A DNA stretch of 8,916 bases from G025836975 sp049646585 (GTDB taxonomy: Bacteria; Pseudomonadota; Gammaproteobacteria; Burkholderiales; Burkholderiaceae_B): NCBI GenBank assembly GCA_049646585.1, contig JBARWC010000070.1, forward strand, positions 1 to 8,916, written 5' to 3'. The notes below the pieces were generated by a model, which was not told the origin of the DNA, did not search any database, and saw nothing but the letters and a program-made list of their open reading frames with translations. How positions within the stretch are numbered: the first letter of the stretch is position 1; each line of letters starts with the position of its first letter. Position numbers and translations under genes: made by a program. This document shows positions 7,061-8,916 of this stretch, in pieces.

Positions 7061-8428
7061 ATGCGCAACTGGCTGCCGCTGGAAACCTACCAATCGTACA
7101 AGCGCATACGGCGCACCGGCCTGCTGCGCGCCAGCCCGCCCATCGTGCTGGCCGCCGGTTTCCTGGCGCTGATCGCCGTGGGCACTCTATTGCTGGCCCT
7201 GCCTGTCGCAAGCCGCGAGCCCATAAGCCTGTTCGAGGCCTTTTTCATGGCGACCTCGGCCGTCACCGTCACAGGCATGACCGTCATCGACCCGGCCGTA
7301 TCGCTAAGCCATTTCGGCCAGATCGTGCTGATCTGCCTGGTGCAGCTGGGCGGCTTGGGCTTCGTCACCTTCGCCGTGGTGGCCGCCATTACCCTGGGCA
7401 AGAAGATGAGCCTGAAGCAGCAGGCCCTGGCGCTCGAAGCATTCAACCAGACCAGCGTCTCCAAGATCCGCCGCACGGCATTCGCCGTTTTCAAGATATC
7501 GCTGGGCATAGAAGCCGCGGTGGCGCTCATTCTGGCTTTATGGTGGTGGCGCGACTACCCGCTGCTGACTGCGATCTACCGGGCGCTTTTTCATGCCGTG
7601 GCCGCCTTCAACAACGCCGGCTTCTCGCTGTTTCCGTCCAGCCTGTCCCTGTTCGTGGCCGATCCCATCACCATTCTTGCCATCAGCTTTTCCATCATCC
7701 TGGGCGGCATCGGCTTTTCGGTGCTGAGCGACCTTGGCCACAAGAAGCGCTGGTCCACCCTGGCGCCCTATACCAAGGCCATACTGCTGGGCACGCTGGC
7801 CCTGAACCTGATCGGCTTCTTCGCCATCTGGGCGCTGGAATTCAACAACCCGGACACCCTGGGCAGCCTGTCTTTCCACGGCCAGGCCCTGGCCGCCTGG
7901 ATGCAAAGCGTGACCAGCCGCACCGCCGGCTTCACCAGCATAGACATCACCAAGATGCAGGACGGCTCCACCCTGGTGATGATCCTGCTGATGTTCATAG
8001 GCGGCGGCTCGCTGAGCACCGCCAGCGGCATCAAGATGGGCACCTTCATCGTCCTGCTCGCCGCCGTCTATTCCTACATTTTCCACCGCAAGGAAGTCGT
8101 GCTGATGAAGCGCTCGGTATCGCCCGACACGGTCCAGAAGGCCTTGGCGCTGGTCCTGGTCACCAGCGCGCTGATTTTTACGGGCGTCTTCTTCCTGACC
8201 ATATTCGAACGCGCGCCTTTCATCAGCATACTCTTCGAGGTGGTGTCGGCCGTCAGCACCACGGGGCTGAGCCGGGATCTGACGCACACGCTGTCCACGC
8301 CCAGCCAATTCCTGCTGACCCTGCTGATGTTCGCCGGCCGGCTGGGCCCCTTGACACTGGTGTACAGCCTGGCGACCCAAAAGCGCAGCCGGGTGCGCTA
8401 TCCGGAAGCCGAATTCCAGGTGGGCTAA
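7061..8428 (+). CDS. trkH: Potassium channel-type transporter subunit, TrkH/KtrB family
   Basis: A 455-residue inner-membrane protein of the superfamily of K+ transporters with four membrane-pore-membrane repeats. Hydrophobic segments fill most of the sequence from about residue 28. Four selectivity-filter loops are visible, each with its glycine: TVTGM (G72), NNAGF (G187), RTAGF (G290) and STTGL (G402). The intramembrane gating loop of repeat three is GGGSLSTASGIK (314-325), a variant of the usual GGSPGSTAGG. The conserved late arginine is R427 in FAGRLGP. Length is close to KtrB (about 450) and shorter than E. coli TrkH (483). The start follows the trkA stop by 2 bases with no clear Shine-Dalgarno of its own, suggesting translational coupling and balanced production with TrkA. 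K+ is the likely ion; Na+ coupling, as in Ktr systems, is an inference. The 3' end faces the LuxR-type gene across 15 bases. Confidence 0.95.
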   Translation: MRNWLPLETYQSYKRIRRTGLLRASPPIVLAAGFLALIAVGTLLLALPVASREPISLFEAFFMATSAVTVTGMTVIDPAVSLSHFGQIVLICLVQLGGLGFVTFAVVAAITLGKKMSLKQQALALEAFNQTSVSKIRRTAFAVFKISLGIEAAVALILALWWWRDYPLLTAIYRALFHAVAAFNNAGFSLFPSSLSLFVADPITILAISFSIILGGIGFSVLSDLGHKKRWSTLAPYTKAILLGTLALNLIGFFAIWALEFNNPDTLGSLSFHGQALAAWMQSVTSRTAGFTSIDITKMQDGSTLVMILLMFIGGGSLSTASGIKMGTFIVLLAAVYSYIFHRKEVVLMKRSVSPDTVQKALALVLVTSALIFTGVFFLTIFERAPFISILFEVVSAVSTTGLSRDLTHTLSTPSQFLLTLLMFAGRLGPLTLVYSLATQKRSRVRYPEAEFQVG

Positions 8429-8443
8429 GGCGCTTGCTCGGGA

Positions 8444-8916
8444 TCAGGGGCCCGGCTGCCCCAGCTTGCGGGCGAAAATGGCCGCGCGCCCGCGATTGCT
8501 GACTTCCAGCCGCTCCAGGATGGAGCTGACATGGTGGCGCACCGTCCATTCCGACACATCCAGCCTGCGGGCGATCTCTTTATTGGTCAGCCCTTCGGCC
8601 AGCAGCAGAAGCACCTCGGACTGGCGCAAGGTAAGCCCCAGGCGCATCAAATCGGCGATATCCGGCAGCTCGCGCGCGGGTTCGGCCACGGCGTCGCCTT
8701 GAGCGGCGGCCTCGCCTCGCAGGCTTTGGATCAATTCCAGGACGGCATCGCGCTGACCCAGGGCCGCTCCGATGCGCGACCCCGTCTGCCCGTCGTCCTG
8801 CCTGTCGTCTATCGCCACGAACCAATTGGCGGTGATGCCGCCCTCCTGTGTGGAAACCACCATCAGAGGCTTGCCGGCGTCATCGTCCGCCGGCGCCGCC
8901 ACATGCATGCCCAGCG
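8444..8916 (-). CDS. LuxR-family transcriptional regulator (5' end missing)
   Basis: The minus-strand frame ends at TGA 8446-8444 and stays open to the right edge, so the N-terminus is probably outside; an internal ATG at 8908 would give 154 residues. The C-terminal part (about residues 90-148 from that Met) is a LuxR-type helix-turn-helix: LTLRQSEVLLLLAEGLTNKE, then IARRLDVSEWTVRHHVSSIL, then ERLEVSNRGRAA. The part before it (MVVSTQEGGITANWFVAIDD, then acidic and Ala-rich sequence) shows no recognisable receiver phospho-acceptor site, and whether a PAS or other sensor domain precedes it cannot be judged here. The target genes and signal are unknown; convergence with trkH does not by itself imply control of K+ uptake. 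The DNA-binding assignment is firm, the overall architecture open. Confidence 0.85.
   Translation of the reverse strand, partial: LGMHVAAPADDDAGKPLMVVSTQEGGITANWFVAIDDRQDDGQTGSRIGAALGQRDAVLELIQSLRGEAAAQGDAVAEPARELPDIADLMRLGLTLRQSEVLLLLAEGLTNKEIARRLDVSEWTVRHHVSSILERLEVSNRGRAAIFARKLGQPGP

Noticed and set aside
7039..8502. Long plus-strand frame overlapping trkH
   Set aside because: The other frame here encodes all four TrkH filter loops; this one gives Arg-, Pro-, His- and Gly-rich low-complexity protein typical of a shifted frame in GC-rich DNA.
1..8916. Mobile element, CRISPR array, toxin-antitoxin or phage defence system
   Set aside because: No transposase or integrase, no terminal repeats or regularly spaced repeats, and every sizeable frame is explained by core-type genes with uniform base use.

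Overview
The window looks like ordinary chromosomal DNA from a high-GC betaproteobacterium. Protein character and the imuB-dnaE2 arrangement point to Burkholderiales, probably near Bordetella, Achromobacter or Pusillimonas in the Alcaligenaceae. That placement is inferred from memory of protein families; no search was run. Coding density is high, gaps are short, and I see no rRNA, tRNA, CRISPR array, insertion sequence or phage gene.

Left part (1-4622, plus strand): the 3' two thirds of imuB is followed by a complete dnaE2 (imuC). This is the downstream part of the imuA-imuB-dnaE2 mutasome cassette, which carries out damage-induced, error-prone translesion synthesis. The catalytic aspartates of DnaE2 are present. 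A yqeY-like gene (GatB/YqeY family) starts only 27 bases after the dnaE2 stop and may be read from the same transcript.

Middle part (4657-6229, minus strand): a small, unrecognised lipoprotein gene lies downstream of an Old Yellow Enzyme family ene-reductase (NemA-like flavoprotein). Both converge on yqeY. The reductase has the usual His-x-x-Asn-x-Tyr active site but a His where many relatives have an FMN-contacting Arg. The 175-base gap between its start and the next gene is the only sizeable noncoding stretch. It holds divergent promoters that I cannot place exactly and a small dyad, GGTTAACC.

Right part (6405-8428, plus strand): trkA and trkH (KtrA/KtrB type) form a two-gene operon with 2 bases between them. 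They encode a single-RCK regulatory subunit and a four-pore-loop potassium (or K+/Na+) channel subunit. A LuxR-type regulator on the minus strand converges on trkH with a 15-base gap and runs off the right edge.

The three blocks (mutagenic DNA repair, flavin ene-reductase, K+ uptake) are not an obvious single system. I found no convincing previously undescribed system. The observations below are modest: residue substitutions at motif positions, the yqeY linkage and small noncoding signals.
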